64,000 nt of DNA. Source: Bedellia somnulentella (Eukaryota; Arthropoda; Insecta; Lepidoptera; Bedelliidae). The first letter of the stretch is position 1. Each line of letters begins with the position of its first letter. The position numbers and the translations under genes were made by a program. The notes beneath the pieces are model-generated. The model searched no databases and was not told where the DNA came from. It worked only from the letters and a program-made list of their open reading frames with translations. Shown here in pieces: positions 45,896-56,375 of the stretch. The stretch is from NCBI GenBank assembly GCA_963576735.1, contig OY755178.1, forward strand, positions 14,632,001 through 14,696,000, written 5' to 3'.

Positions 45896-46726
45896 TTCTA
45901 TTTAGGAACAGAATGGTTAGAGTGTTAACATAAGCCGAATACAACTAAAGCTAATGACGAGCCACATTGTGATGGCCGGTATTATTACAGGTCAAATAAT
46001 GGCGGCCCATTTAAGGAGCCCCTTTATACAAACGGTGATGAATAAGCTGTTTTGTTGCTTGGCTCGAAGGAAAAAATAATTTTCTCCGCGGAAAAAGGTC
46101 GTCGTCAATTAATAACTTCTTATTAATTCTGGGAAAGATGTGGGAAAGGACATTATGGAAAGGGATAGTTTAAATAGCATTTTTTCTAGTTCAGTTGAGG
46201 AACTGTTTGTTTAGGTAAAATACTTAATTTTTTGCTAAACTTTACTTTTTTTCTATTCGATATATCGCAGCCTAGTCCTGCTGGTTAATTTAAGGTCTGT
46301 TATTTATATTAAATGTATGAAACTTGTTTCTAATATGGAAAAACTTTTTCGCTCGTTTCGTGGGTACACTGTTTCAAAACTTACATAATTAAACTTTTTC
46401 GGGTTTATAAACATAGCTCGGAACTTTATATGGCATAGTATTGTGTGATGGTTTGTTTAAGGAATATGATCGCCAGTAAAACATGTTCAAATTTGTGCTT
46501 CAAAAACGAACTTACAAAGAGTTATACGTAGACTGTTTAATCCGCTGTAAAAATTTTGGAAACCTATTATATTTGTTACCGAAAAATCGATTCAACAAGG
46601 TTGTGTTTGAGTTTTATATTCCTTTATTATTCATTTTCATATTTTTAACAGTATGAGACGTGCTATAATAATTTACTTCATTTGATAAAATATTTTTTCA
46701 TCCTATATACATACCTCGACGACTGT
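45896..46726. other. AT-rich, nothing recognised
   Basis: No ORF or shared repeat. GGCGGCCCATTTAAGGAGCC at 46002 is a short GC-richer patch. Confidence 0.5.
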
Positions 46727-46952
46727 GTCCTCCGAGGACGAAATCGGAGGACACATTTGGATCAAATAGAAAATGTGCTCAAAAAGGCAGGTGTCCGAAG
46801 TACGAAGAATAAAAGAGCATGTATGAAAAGATTGATGGATGTGAATGAAGCTAGAGAGGTTTGCCAGGATCGTACAAGGTGGCGATCGATAGTCTCTGCC
46901 TACCCCAATGGGAACTAATGGCGTGAGAATATGTATGTATGTATGTACATAC
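46727..46952 (+). mobile_element. RTE-like LINE 3' end
   Basis: TCCGAGGACGAAATCGGAGG, then a well-preserved frame (RRTHLDQIENVLKKAGVRST, NKRACMKRLMDVNEAREVCQ) ending in GGCGTGAGAATATG(TATG)n. It is 5' truncated. Confidence 0.85.
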
Positions 46953-46954
46953 AT

Positions 46955-47462
46955 ACATTTACAGCTACAAATTCATTTTTGAGCCACTTTTGGAAAGCTA
47001 CATAAACATAACATAAACGTTCACGCCGTTTATCCCCGAAGGGGTTGGCAGAGGTACCAATACTCCTGAACTCACATGGCAAGCGCCATCTAGTTTCCAG
47101 AGAAGGTACCCACGTTTTGCTTAGACAGTGTACTCACGTGATAGGGGGCAGGCCTATCGCCGTTTTGTACGAATACACTGTCACATGACTAAGTACAACT
47201 CAGCTATGTGGGTTTCCTCACGATGTTTTCCCTCACCGTTAGCAACCATGATAAATTAACCACACATATGACTTTAGAAAAGACAAATTGGTGTAGGCCC
47301 GTCCCAGGATTGGAACTCACGCCCTTCTGTTTTTCGGGCGGGTGTTCTACCCACTGGACTATCATGTCGCATTTTGGAAAGCTGAGTGGGTGAAATTGGT
47401 AAAATAAAGTATGGTTAGTGTAAAGTGGGGGTTCAGCCAAATTGCCAAAAATTATCTAAAAA
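46955..47462 (-). mobile_element. SINE-A, diverged, split by a SINE-B
   Basis: The left part 46955-46999 (3' end) and right part 47372-47462 (middle) join at the duplicated TTTTGGAAAGCT. The head is lost. Confidence 0.72.
47000..47371 (-). mobile_element. SINE-B, second subfamily, with 12-bp target duplication inside SINE-A
   Basis: Flanked by TTTTGGAAAGCT at 46988-46999 and 47372-47383, which is SINE-A sequence. A complete copy almost identical to those at 25127 and 36730. Confidence 0.92.
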
Positions 47463-47933
47463 AATCTTTTAATTCCTAAATCGTATCTTACTAGTATTAT
47501 ATTTTACTATTTATAATTATTTATTTAAAAGAGTGAAAACCAAGTTAATTTGTTCATATTCATATGAGTAACTGATTACACTAATTAAATTATTATTGAA
47601 TCCCTACCCATGACCAATCACAATCATTAGTTCATATTAATTATCCTCAATGAAAATTTTGAGTGATTTCATTAGAAATCGCGTCATTATCCAACAAATT
47701 TAATTTAATGTTCCGGATAATCGCAGACAAAGGAATTCGTTTGCTGAAAACCAATTTTCGTTTGTTGTTCCGGCTCTATTTGTTCACAAAAGCCGCTCAT
47801 AAGAGTAAGCTCTGCCCATTGACTAATAATACCAGTATTTAAAAAATAATACTTATGTATAACGCTCGGAAATATCTTATTAAGTAATGATTTCTAACTA
47901 CTTAGCCTTCCTTTATTTCTTTCTAATTATTTG

Positions 47934-48131
47934 CAGTGTAATGCCGGCTTAGAATGTCACTACTCCCGGTTTTTTTCGGTGGTTTGTATGCGATGCGGTT
48001 GGAGACCTATCACCAACGACACTTTATTTCTATCATCTTGTCCCCTATCAACTACCAAAACGTCTTATTCTGGAGCTCTGGTTACCCCTTCTCAGGATTT
48101 ATAGCAGTGAGTATGTGTAGGTGTGTATGTA
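47934..48131 (+). mobile_element. SINE-A, second subfamily, internal deletion
   Basis: GTAATGCCGGCTTAGAATGT head. The GTAAGAGGCGAC segment is missing. The 3' end is TAGCAGTGAGTATGTG. Confidence 0.78.
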
Positions 48132-48172
48132 CTAAGGCTTATAAACATTAAATCGATATAGAAAAGACACTG

Positions 48173-48416
48173 CTGTGTAGTGTCGGCTTAGAATAGAACT
48201 ACCCCATTTCTTCCGGTGGGTGTACGTAAGAGGCGACTAACGGAATTGGGGCTTTTAAGGGATTTTTGGGCGATGCGGTTGGAGACCCATCACCAACAAC
48301 CTTTACTTTTACCATCTTTTCCCCACTCACATTTCCAAAAGTGGCTGAGGAATTTCTAATTCCTTAGCTCTGGTTACCCCTTCTAGGGATTTACAGCCGT
48401 GAGTATATGTATGTAA
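48173..48416 (+). mobile_element. SINE-A, full length
   Basis: Complete copy 40 bp after a diverged one, with a very short tail (ATGTATG). Confidence 0.86.
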
Positions 48417-48683
48417 AAGACACAAAGTGAAAAATATGAGCCCATGCATTGAAAGTGGATTAGACTTTCTCCGGCTAAACGTGATCGCTATAAGTATAAA
48501 CGAATAAGATTAAAAGTTAATCAACGACGGAATAACAAAAAACGTAATAAATTTTCAGCCGGAAATTAAAGATCAAAAACTTTTCAGAAACATGCTTTAA
48601 ATTTTCAGTCTTAATGGAATTCTGTTTTGACAAATGTTTGTAGAATTACCAAACTTATATTGAAGTTTGAATATATTTTTTAC

Positions 48684-48932
48684 ATACATACATAATACTC
48701 ACGGCTATAAATCCCTTAATGGGATAGCAAGAGCTTTGGAATGAGAAATTCTTCAGCCACTTTTGGAAGTTGATTGGGGAAAAAATTGTAATAATAAATG
48801 TTTTTGGTGACGGGTCTCCAACCGCATCGCCCAAAAATCACTTAAAAAGCCCCTATACCCTTAGTCGCCTCTTACGATCACCCACGGGTAGAAATGGGGT
48901 AGTGTTATTCTAAGCCGACACTACACGGCAAT
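48684..48932 (-). mobile_element. SINE-A, full length
   Basis: (CATA)n to head CTAAGCCGACACTACACGG. Confidence 0.86.
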
Positions 48933-49005
48933 ACTATATTTTTTGTATAGTTAAATATATAGAGTCAATGTGTTATTGCGTTTAAGAATAAAATTCGTTT
49001 ATATT

Positions 49006-49264
49006 TGTGGAGGAAAAGGGAAGATCTTCCGCCAGGCGGTGGTATGCCTGGGGACCGCGGTCCAACTGTATTAAGTTGGAACTTGTTTATATAGTAAATG
49101 TTTTAGAAACTTCGATTGCGCGATGTACGATTTGTATGGCGAGTCTTGATGACGCGTGTGACGTATATCACTTAGTTTCGTGTTGCTGTGGAATGTGATT
49201 CTTCTTGCACTGTCAGCGTTTCTATGTAGTGCGCGTCATTGTGTTCTGACAGCGCGTCGCTACA
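49006..49264 (-). repeat. TRIM 3' LTR
   Basis: Identical to the other LTR except one C/T difference in GACGTATATYACTTAG. Confidence 0.9.
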
Positions 49265-49277
49265 TTACTCCCCCTCC
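49265..49277 (-). other. TRIM polypurine tract
   Basis: GGAGGGGGAG immediately before the 3' LTR on the - strand. Confidence 0.8.
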
Positions 49278-49544
49278 AACAGGAAATTCTTGACTCCATA
49301 TCTTCGTGCCAGTGTGTGTATGCTCGACGGCCATGTGTGCCGGAACCTCAATGCTGACTCCAACAGCCACGGTGTGGGTGCCCCGTTGCGTGTCCCATTG
49401 CTGCCGTGCTGCGAGTCGTGTCTCTTGAGCCGTGGATTTGAAGCGCTTTTTTTTTTGTCTGCTGTCCTTTGATATCGTTTTGCTGCTCGTACTTGTCTGG
49501 CTAATCCAAATGACTCCTTGTGCTTAGAAGGACGCCATCGTGTT

Positions 49545-49564
49545 CTGTAGTCGGTGGTCACCAA
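49545..49564 (-). other. TRIM primer-binding site candidate
   Basis: TTGGTGACCACCGA directly after the 5' LTR on the - strand resembles the TGGTGACC-type PBS of insect LTR elements. The tRNA was not assigned. Confidence 0.6.
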
Positions 49565-49823
49565 TGTGGAGGAAAAGGGAAGATCTTCCGCCAGGCGGTG
49601 GTATGCCTGGGGACCGCGGTCCAACTGTATTAAGTTGGAACTTGTTTATATAGTAAATGTTTTAGAAACTTCGATTGCGCGATGTACGATTTGTATGGCG
49701 AGTCTTGATGACGCGTGTGACGTATATTACTTAGTTTCGTGTTGCTGTGGAATGTGATTCTTCTTGCACTGTCAGCGTTTCTATGTAGTGCGCGTCATTG
49801 TGTTCTGACAGCGCGTCGCTACA
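49565..49823 (-). repeat. TRIM 5' LTR
   Basis: 259 bp, starting TGTAGCGACGCGCTGTCAGA on the - strand and ending CCTCCACA. Confidence 0.9.
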
Positions 49824-49865
49824 ATATTAATTGGTAGTTTTTATATTTAACAAACAATACCAGGT

Positions 49866-50044
49866 AAAGCTAGTGTAGATGGTAATGTTTGTAAAGGACG
49901 ACCACAAAGAACACACTTAGATCAAATTGAGAGTGTGCTCAAAAAGGCAGGCCTCCGTAGTATGAAGATTAAAAGAGCATGTATGAAAAGACCGATGGAT
50001 GTAAAATGGGAATTAATGGTGTGAGTATATGTATGAATGTATGT
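49866..50044 (+). mobile_element. RTE-like LINE 3' end with internal deletion
   Basis: GTAGATGGTAATGTTTGTAA through RRTHLDQIESVLKKAG. From ATGGATGTAAA it jumps to ATGGGAATTAATGGTGTGAG and (TATG)n, losing about 75 bp. Confidence 0.8.
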
Positions 50045-50629
50045 AATACTAGGTAACACCAAATCTTCTGTGCCACAACTATATTTAACAACTATACTTA
50101 TCATTATAAAGAACACAGTTAAAAATAGTTTAAATAACAAAATGCAAATACTTTCTGACATCGAAATCTTCGCCGACCTTCTGTAAATCCAATCAAATCA
50201 GTCCATCTGACTCGAGACTGATTTCCGCCCCTTGATCGTTAGTTGGCGTGAGCTACGCCGATACTATCGTCGCCTGTCAGCTTTTCACTTCACTGCTTAA
50301 CGGCTTGAGCTGATTCTGAGTAGCTGAGTTGATAGTATCAAGTTGATACCAGTTTATACGCGGTTGATGCGTAGAAGGGAATTTAAACTGTCTTGTTTGT
50401 TTATACTATAAACTAATTCGTATTGGTGTAAGCAGATACACATGTGATTATAATTTCATACGATAATGATCAACTAGTTTGACGTCTCACGTTAATATTT
50501 TTTTCTTATATGTGGTCCGTTAATGTCATGGTCCGTGACTCACGGAAGACACATTTAGTTTAATTAGAGATAAAAACAGGCGACTGAAATATGAAAAATA
50601 AAAGGCAGGTATAAAATTAATAATGAACG
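50045..50629. other. No gene recognised
   Basis: 50190-50400 is less AT-rich (GTTGGCGTGAGCTACGCCGA) and possibly single copy. Confidence 0.45.
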
Positions 50630-50690
50630 AGTGATCGTATAAAGTGGTGATCAATAATATTTGCCCACACCGACGTGAACTAATATCCTA
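50630..50690 (+). mobile_element. RTE-like LINE 3' end, degenerate short copy
   Basis: GTGATCGTATAAAGTGGTGA followed by a weak version of the 3' block. Confidence 0.5.
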
Positions 50691-50802
50691 TGTATATGTG
50701 TCTATACTTATATTATTGTACTTCCCATTTCGTATTTCAAACTTTTGAAAAATGTTTTCTGGCTGACCTCGAAACATCTTTTGTCTGGTACTTACAGCAG
50801 TA

Positions 50803-50983
50803 GTGTCTCTATATATCCCCTTTGTCCCAAAAAGGGGTAGCCAGAGCTTAGGAAAATTTTATCTGTAACTTGTGGAACTTGAATGTGGAAAAGATTGTTA
50901 TATTAAGGTTTTTGGTGATGAGTCTCCACCCGCTTCGCCTAATAAGTCCTTCAAAAGTCACTATTCCCTAATTCACCTTTTTC
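50803..50983 (-). mobile_element. SINE-A, diverged, head lost
   Basis: CCCAAAAAGGGGTAGCCAGA to CACTATTCCCTAATTCACC. Confidence 0.68.
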
Positions 50984-51535
50984 TATAAGGACGAGATAAA
51001 TTCTTTTTCTGCGAATAGCCGAATAGAATAGAATAATATAAGTTTTGGACACATTTGAATACTTAAACATAGGCAAGCTATGCATACTTTTAATGCTAAT
51101 TTGTTTTTAGTAATTGTAATAGTAATTTTAATTTGTAGCTTAATAAAACAGTCATATTATGTTATTTCAAATCGACCGCGGGCGATTTTTTCAAATTGCT
51201 ATACATGATATGTAGAGAATAGCTGTCTATTCTTTACTTGAAAATATTTGATTATACATAGGTACTTTGAAACAGATTTCACATCGGAATTAAAATCTTC
51301 ATAAAAAGTTCATAGCAACCTTGGCCAAGAAGTCCCACGCTTTAATGTGCACTTAAGTTAAAGCTCTAGTTTAGGTATTTTTCACGCATGTACAAGTAAC
51401 ACCATTTTACGACCAATTTCATTTATGAGTAAGATATCTCAAACTAAAACAATAATTTGCGCCATTGATTCCTATCGGCAAAGGCGATTCCTGATATGAA
51501 GGACTTGTGCTATACAAAGCCTAATTAAAATGGTT

Positions 51536-51672
51536 GGGTGCTGGGGCTTTTCGGCCCACAAGTTGATCGGCCCGCGGGACGAAACACCCAAGTACTGTTT
51601 TTGAATGTGTCGTTTCGGCCCGCGGGGCGAATCGACTATGCGTTTTTTTGTATGGGTCGTTTCGGCCCGCAA
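51536..51672 (-). repeat. GC-rich modular repeat, copy 1
   Basis: 137 bp. On the - strand it runs TTGCGGGCCGAAACGACCC to GGGCCGAAAAGCCCCAGCAC. It is built of modules GGGCCGAAACGAC and GGGCGATTCGTCCCGC-like stretches that are near-palindromic. It differs sharply in base composition from its AT-rich surroundings. Confidence 0.75.
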
Positions 51673-52174
51673 ACCAACAACTTAAGAATTTAAGTTTAAT
51701 CACTCGATTGCTACTGCTGTGGGAATTTAACAAATAGTACGTTTAAGAACAAAAGTGTAAATAAAAAATAATATTAATATTAATCAGCTGTTATGTTTTA
51801 AAGGAACAAATCTATTCAATATCCATGGTGCGTGTTTACAGCCGTTGCCGCCACGGACTTTCCTCCCATTATTTGAATTACGGATTTCTGGAATTTTCCA
51901 CCTAGATCCATTTTGACACATTCTGTTTCTAGTTTATATCTCTTTTTTATTTCATTATTTCCTATTTCCGATCGGTAATGTAAGCACATCAGCACAAAAT
52001 ATATAACGCAAAATTAATAAATTGAAAGGGGAAAACATCATATTTCAACGTAATGAAATATTTAAATAATACGTTTTCAGTCAATACTGGCGTCGATGAA
52101 GTTATACTTTATAGAATCGTATATTAAATGTGCATTAATGACAGAAGGTATTTATTATTATTTAGCTTTGGGTG

Positions 52175-52360
52175 CAGGGTCGAGGGTTCAAGTCCCACTG
52201 AAGGCAACATTTATGTGATGAACATTATTGGTGTTTCTTAGGCTTGGATGATATTTGTATGTGTATTATGTAATAAATATATAGGTCATATAATATACTA
52301 TACCACAAGTCATTGAGTTGCACTCAATTTGGGGGTAACTTGGTCTGTGTCGTATTTCCG
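52175..52360 (+). mobile_element. tRNA-derived SINE, 5' truncated (fourth SINE family)
   Basis: B box GAGGGTTCAAGTCCCACT, GTGATGAACATTATTGGTG, then TACTATACCACAAGTC and GGGGGTAACTTGGTCTGTG. The A box is lost. The body matches a SINE type I recall from Lepidoptera. Confidence 0.6.
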
Positions 52361-53517
52361 TATATATTTCATTATATTTTTGTTAGAAAACGTTAAAATA
52401 ACTTGTTTTCGGGGTTTTTATTTGAATATAACTATGACTTTGCTATCTGTCGGTCCGTATGTTATTAGGCTTTAGCTTATGAACTATTTATGTGTAATAT
52501 TGGTTGAGCATTATCAGTTAATTTACTAAACAAGGAAGTGAATGTAGGTAATGAATTAAAACAGTACAACATCGCTTGAGTTTTCCTCAAGAAATCCGCT
52601 TGTAAAGATATAAATTGTTGTATTTATGCGGGAGGAATTGGCGTTATCCAATACCGAAAGAAGAGACATACTTATAGAAAATTTATCATTTAGTGCCTGT
52701 GTGTAAATGAACTGAAAATCAAGTGAAACTGAAGATCAAGGACTTCGCAATAAAAAAGGCACAACTGTTATAAGTGTCTCCAAATATTTACCCGACAGTC
52801 ATCTTACGATTCAAAACTATTCTATTATGACTTTATCCTTGGATTCATTTGAATAGTCTCGAGATTTCGGTTAGGTATTTTATCTCCGGGTTTGATTAGT
52901 CCACATCAACAAAAATTGGCCTCCTTCTTATTATTTCCAGATTTTTTTTTCTTTATATTTGAATCACATGTACGTGAACCAACGTAAAAGCCACGTGACG
53001 GAACCAACCAGGGTATAATGGAACCTGGAATATTCTTTTAGAGAATGTCTTTTTGTAGATATGTTTTTACGAAATAATAATGAATTTTGGTAAAACCTTG
53101 ATCTCTATGAAGAAAAGCCACCCATCATCCAAATTGTGGGGAGGTAAATGAAATAACGCATCCATAAAATGACGCCTGTTACACCCAATTCAGTTTTACA
53201 ACTAACGGCCATCGCAAAAATATCAACCAATATTTATTGCTCAGTAATCGTATTTTTCATAACAAGATTGGCTAAATTATTTCAAAATTTATCGATACTA
53301 CTACAAAGTATGCGTACGTAAATATATAAACGACTTACTGTTGTAATGATTGCTACTAAAAAATGTTATATGAGGGTGGATATAAAATAAAGTCAGTCTT
53401 TGTTCGTAACTCGTGTGTTTTACTTCATTTACTATGCTAAACACTATTCTACTTGCCTTTACATTTTAATATTCTTACAACCAATCTTTAAAATAAGAAA
53501 AAATATATTTTTAAAAC
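52361..53517. other. AT-rich, nothing recognised
   Basis: No ORF with a recognisable domain and no repeat shared within the window. Confidence 0.5.
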
Positions 53518-53666
53518 TTGCGGGCCGATACGACCCATTCAGAATACGATATGGGCGATTCGTCCCACACCAACCACTGTGGGCCGAAACGACACATTCA
53601 AAAACAGTTCTTGGGCGATTCGTCCCGCGGGCCGATCGGCTTGTGGGCCGAAAAGCCCCAGCACCC
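53518..53666 (+). repeat. GC-rich modular repeat, copy 2
   Basis: 149 bp, same ends (TTGCGGGCC and GCCCCAGCACCC), opposite orientation to copy 1. A middle stretch is replaced (CACACCAACCACTGTG). Confidence 0.75.
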
Positions 53667-53938
53667 AAATGGTTGCGTCAAACTGGATGTTGCACCTTTC
53701 TGTATTTTAATTTTATAAATGAAGTGTAATGTATTTTTTTATTTTATTTTATTATTTGACATAAACTAAAAAAAACTATATTTTTTATTGAAAGTGAAGT
53801 GTATCAAAACAAACAAACATGGATGTGATGCTTCTCCTTGGCGAAAGTATGACAGAATCTGAAATTATGTTTTGTGGTAAGAAAGTGGAAAAAATTAAAG
53901 AATTTTTATATCCCAGATGTTTGCTTTGCAGAAAAGTT

Positions 53939-54530
53939 TGCTTACTAGGGACGGAAGTTATGATGAAGACATCGAAAGAAGAGTAAAAAAGGGTAATGCG
54001 GTAAATGGAGCAATCAATAGGGAAATACTAATCACTCGGTGTTCCTATGTTTATGTATATCAACTAATGATGAGTTCGGCAGAAGAAGCATGAGAGCAAG
54101 AATAAATGGAGCAGAGATAAGGTCCATCAGAAAAGTTTGTTAAGTTAGGTAATGTGATCGAGTGAGCAATATTATGATTCGTAAAGGCGTGGTGAGAATG
54201 ATATTTATTGTAAAGGAGATACAAAAAGGAATGTTAAAATGGTTGGGGCACATAGAGAGGATGAATGCAAATAAAGCGGTATAAGAGATATAAACAGCCA
54301 ATGTGGATCGTAATGTCATTAGAAGACGACCTCGGAAAACATATTTAGATCAAAAAGAGAATGTGCCCCAAAGATCAGGCGCCCGTAGTGTGATGAATAG
54401 AAGGGCGTATATGAAGATTGAGGGATGAAAATGAAAGTAGAGAGGTTTCCCAGAATCGATCAAAGTAGAGATCGATAGTCTCTGCTTACCCCAATAGGAA
54501 TCAATGGCCGAAGTATATGTATGTATGTAA
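53939..54530 (+). mobile_element. RTE-like LINE 3' part, decayed
   Basis: The longest copy here (about 590 bp). It has GACATCGAAAGAAGAGTAAA (reading DIERRVK), CAGAAGAAGCATGAGAGCAA, GTTAAAATGGTTGGGGCACA, then the usual 3' block and (TATG)n. Stops and frameshifts are present throughout. Confidence 0.82.
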
Positions 54531-54952
54531 CGTGCATCGAAACATATATCCTGCATTATAGTTAACAATATTTAGCCCATTCAATTATCCCATGGAACCA
54601 AAGCGGCGAACACAATTACCTCTAATGGCGGTCGGGGTAATAGCCGATTAACATATTAAAATGCATCTGTTACAAGCAACAAAGGCACTTAAACGATAGA
54701 TCCTGGAGTCTTTCCAACTCTTTCATAGAGACGAGATTTTACTCACGTATTGGATGTTTGTTATATCAAAAAACTTTATATAAAACTTAAATAATTATTG
54801 ATTAGGAGAAAATATTGTGTATATTCATATGTATAAATGTACACGTCAAATATTGTATTCAGTAAAAAATAATAATTGTCAAATACATTTACGTGCGATG
54901 ATTCTGGATGTTACGTAGAAGTATGTCTTCAAAAATGTTGTCCCTGCAAAAT

Positions 54953-54972
54953 TTCCTTAACCCAGTCTTCAC
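54953..54972 (+). promoter_or_regulatory. U12-type branch point and AC 3' splice site
   Basis: TTCCTTAAC at 54953-54961 is the U12 branch-site consensus. The intron ends in TTCAC at 54972, 12 nt beyond the branch adenosine region, which is the short spacing typical of U12 introns. The AG at 54964-54965 would be the wrong phase for the known reading frame. Confidence 0.92.
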
Positions 54973-55084
54973 GTGGTTCGAGCGAATATCGATGTTGGTG
55001 ATCCTCCTCAACTGCGTGACCTTGGGCATGTACCAGCCGTGCGTCGACGACCAATGTGTCACCAACAGATGCAAAATATTGCAG
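54973..55084 (+). CDS. Ca-alpha1T: Cav3 T-type calcium channel, coding exon 2 (repeat I S1)
   Basis: The exon is one base (completing Pro73) plus 37 codons, residues 74-110. It starts [20 protein letters not shown], the S1 membrane helix of repeat I. A short extracellular S1-S2 loop follows with cysteines in the Cav3 pattern ([12 protein letters not shown]), then KILQ. The match to animal Cav3 channels is nearly residue for residue. The 5' end is the U12 AC acceptor at 54972. The 3' end is a GT donor (gtgcgt) at 55085, phase 0. Open sequence upstream of 54973 in the same frame is intron and should not be translated. Confidence 0.95.
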
Positions 55085-56099
55085 GTGCGTATCCAATATT
55101 TATCTTTTTATCTATTCAAAAGTATATTTAAATGATTTCATCATCATTTTTTATGTTGAATACAACATAAATATCGCAATGCTTGTTTAGTGTGATTCTA
55201 AAAAGATATGGTATAAATCAACGGATAAATAATATAAATGCTTTCACTTTACTTTCATCATTATATACAGTTATTAATGTTTCGCGAGCACTTCATGAAT
55301 TCTCCCAACTATATATTGTGAGCTGTACGAATTCGTCTTTCGTTCTATGTGTGTGTGTTATCTATGGTAACACCGCTATAATTCCTAGTCAAAAAAATGT
55401 GGATGGCATCAAAATAATACTGTATTATATGTGGAGCAAAAATGTGAATTTCTGGCTCTCATCATGCCATATAATATGAGGCTTAGATATAACACACCAA
55501 TACTAATCAGTCAGTAAATAAATTTCACACGTCGAAACTAATTTAGTTTACATTTCGTATAACATGGAATAAGCTTATCCGAATTGAAACCATTTATGAA
55601 TAATTTAACAACTGCGGTACAAGCAATTCTAAGTTTACTCAAATTAGCTTAATTTATTCGGTCCTGTTTTAAAATTATTGATTTTTAGCCCATTTAGTAG
55701 GATTATGGACCAAAATAAACGTATAAATAGATTAAGATTATATTTATGTCTTATACATTGCAGACAAATTAATGTTATTTAATTGTATAAATGTCGAATT
55801 TGATAATTTACCCATTTTTGTTATTTCATAGATAATACTGGTGGAACTTTACGGTACCTTTCCTATTATGTATGAAACTATTTTTTTGAATGGAATGGTT
55901 TTTACAATGAAAAAAGTGTTATTTCCGGTTTTAATATATATTTTCACCATGGTTGAAATGACAAAAACTTTATCCTCTACGAACGAAATAGGGCCCAAAA
56001 GACTTAAGGCGCAGCCAAAGTTAGCGTCATCTGTGCAATTTGCTAATATTGTTTTTTTGTCAACAATTTATGATGTCATAATAATATTATTGATTTCAG
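55085..56099 (+). other. Cav3 intron 2 (GT-AG, 1015 bp)
   Basis: Donor gtgcgt, acceptor gatttcag. AT-rich. I see no clear repeat family or RNA gene in it. Confidence 0.85.
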
Positions 56100-56233
56100 G
56101 TTTTCGACGACATAATATTTGCTTTCTTCACGTTAGAAATGTCAATAAAAATGGTGGCGATGGGAATTTACGGGCACGGCACCTATCTGGCAGATTCGTG
56201 GAACAGACTTGATTTTTTTATCGTTATAGCCGG
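56100..56233 (+). CDS. Ca-alpha1T: Cav3 T-type calcium channel, coding exon 3 (repeat I S2-S3)
   Basis: The exon has 44 codons plus two bases (residues 111-154 and part of Gly155). [20 protein letters not shown] is repeat I S2, including the conserved acidic residue (Glu in TLEM) that helps stabilise S4 charges. A short cytoplasmic link with a Gly-His-Gly-Thr-Tyr stretch follows. [12 protein letters not shown] is the beginning of S3, with the conserved Asp. It is bounded by acceptor ttgatttcag (to 56099) and donor gtgagt (56234). Phase 2 matches exon 4 (GG plus G). Overlapping open frames here are in other frames and are not genes. Confidence 0.95.
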
Positions 56234-56375
56234 GTGAGTGGATAAAATATATATTATATTATTTCTATCATCAATAGAAACAAACAAACGTTAGTAATTC
56301 ACTTTCATTTAGATGCAGCACGCTGCAAATCATTTATCTTTCCTTATTTCTCTCAGCAATTTAAGACATATATAA

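Larger units (their letters stand above)
49006..49823 (-). mobile_element. Miniature LTR retrotransposon (TRIM-like), complete
   Basis: Two 259-bp direct LTRs (49006-49264, 49565-49823) differ at one base that I can see. They begin and end TGT...ACA. The element is flanked by the 5-bp target duplication ATATT (49001-49005, 49824-49828). On the - strand a primer-binding-site candidate follows the first LTR, and the purine tract GGAGGGGGAG precedes the second. The interior is only 300 bp and has no gag or pol, so it must be moved in trans by an autonomous LTR element. Open frames across it are chance or relics. Confidence 0.92.
20463..54972 (+). other. Cav3 intron 1: 34.5-kb U12-type (AT-AC) intron filled with transposons
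   Basis: The intron starts with ATATCCTTTT and ends ...TTCAC, with the U12 branch motif TTCCTTAAC 12 nt before its end. Both splice ends give an exact in-frame join (Pro73 split CC/G). AT-AC minor introns are known at conserved positions in animal voltage-gated sodium and calcium channel genes, so the class is expected. The notable points are its length and its load of Helitrons, LINEs, SINEs, a TRIM, fold-back elements and a pseudogene, all listed separately. Confidence 0.92.

Noticed and set aside
49265..49624. 119-codon frame inside the TRIM
   Set aside because: It crosses the LTR boundary and primer-binding site and ends at the purine tract. No gag/pol similarity seen.
55841..56212. 123-codon frame overlapping Cav3 exon 3
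   Set aside because: It uses a different frame from the conserved S2-S3 sequence and reads through intron 2.
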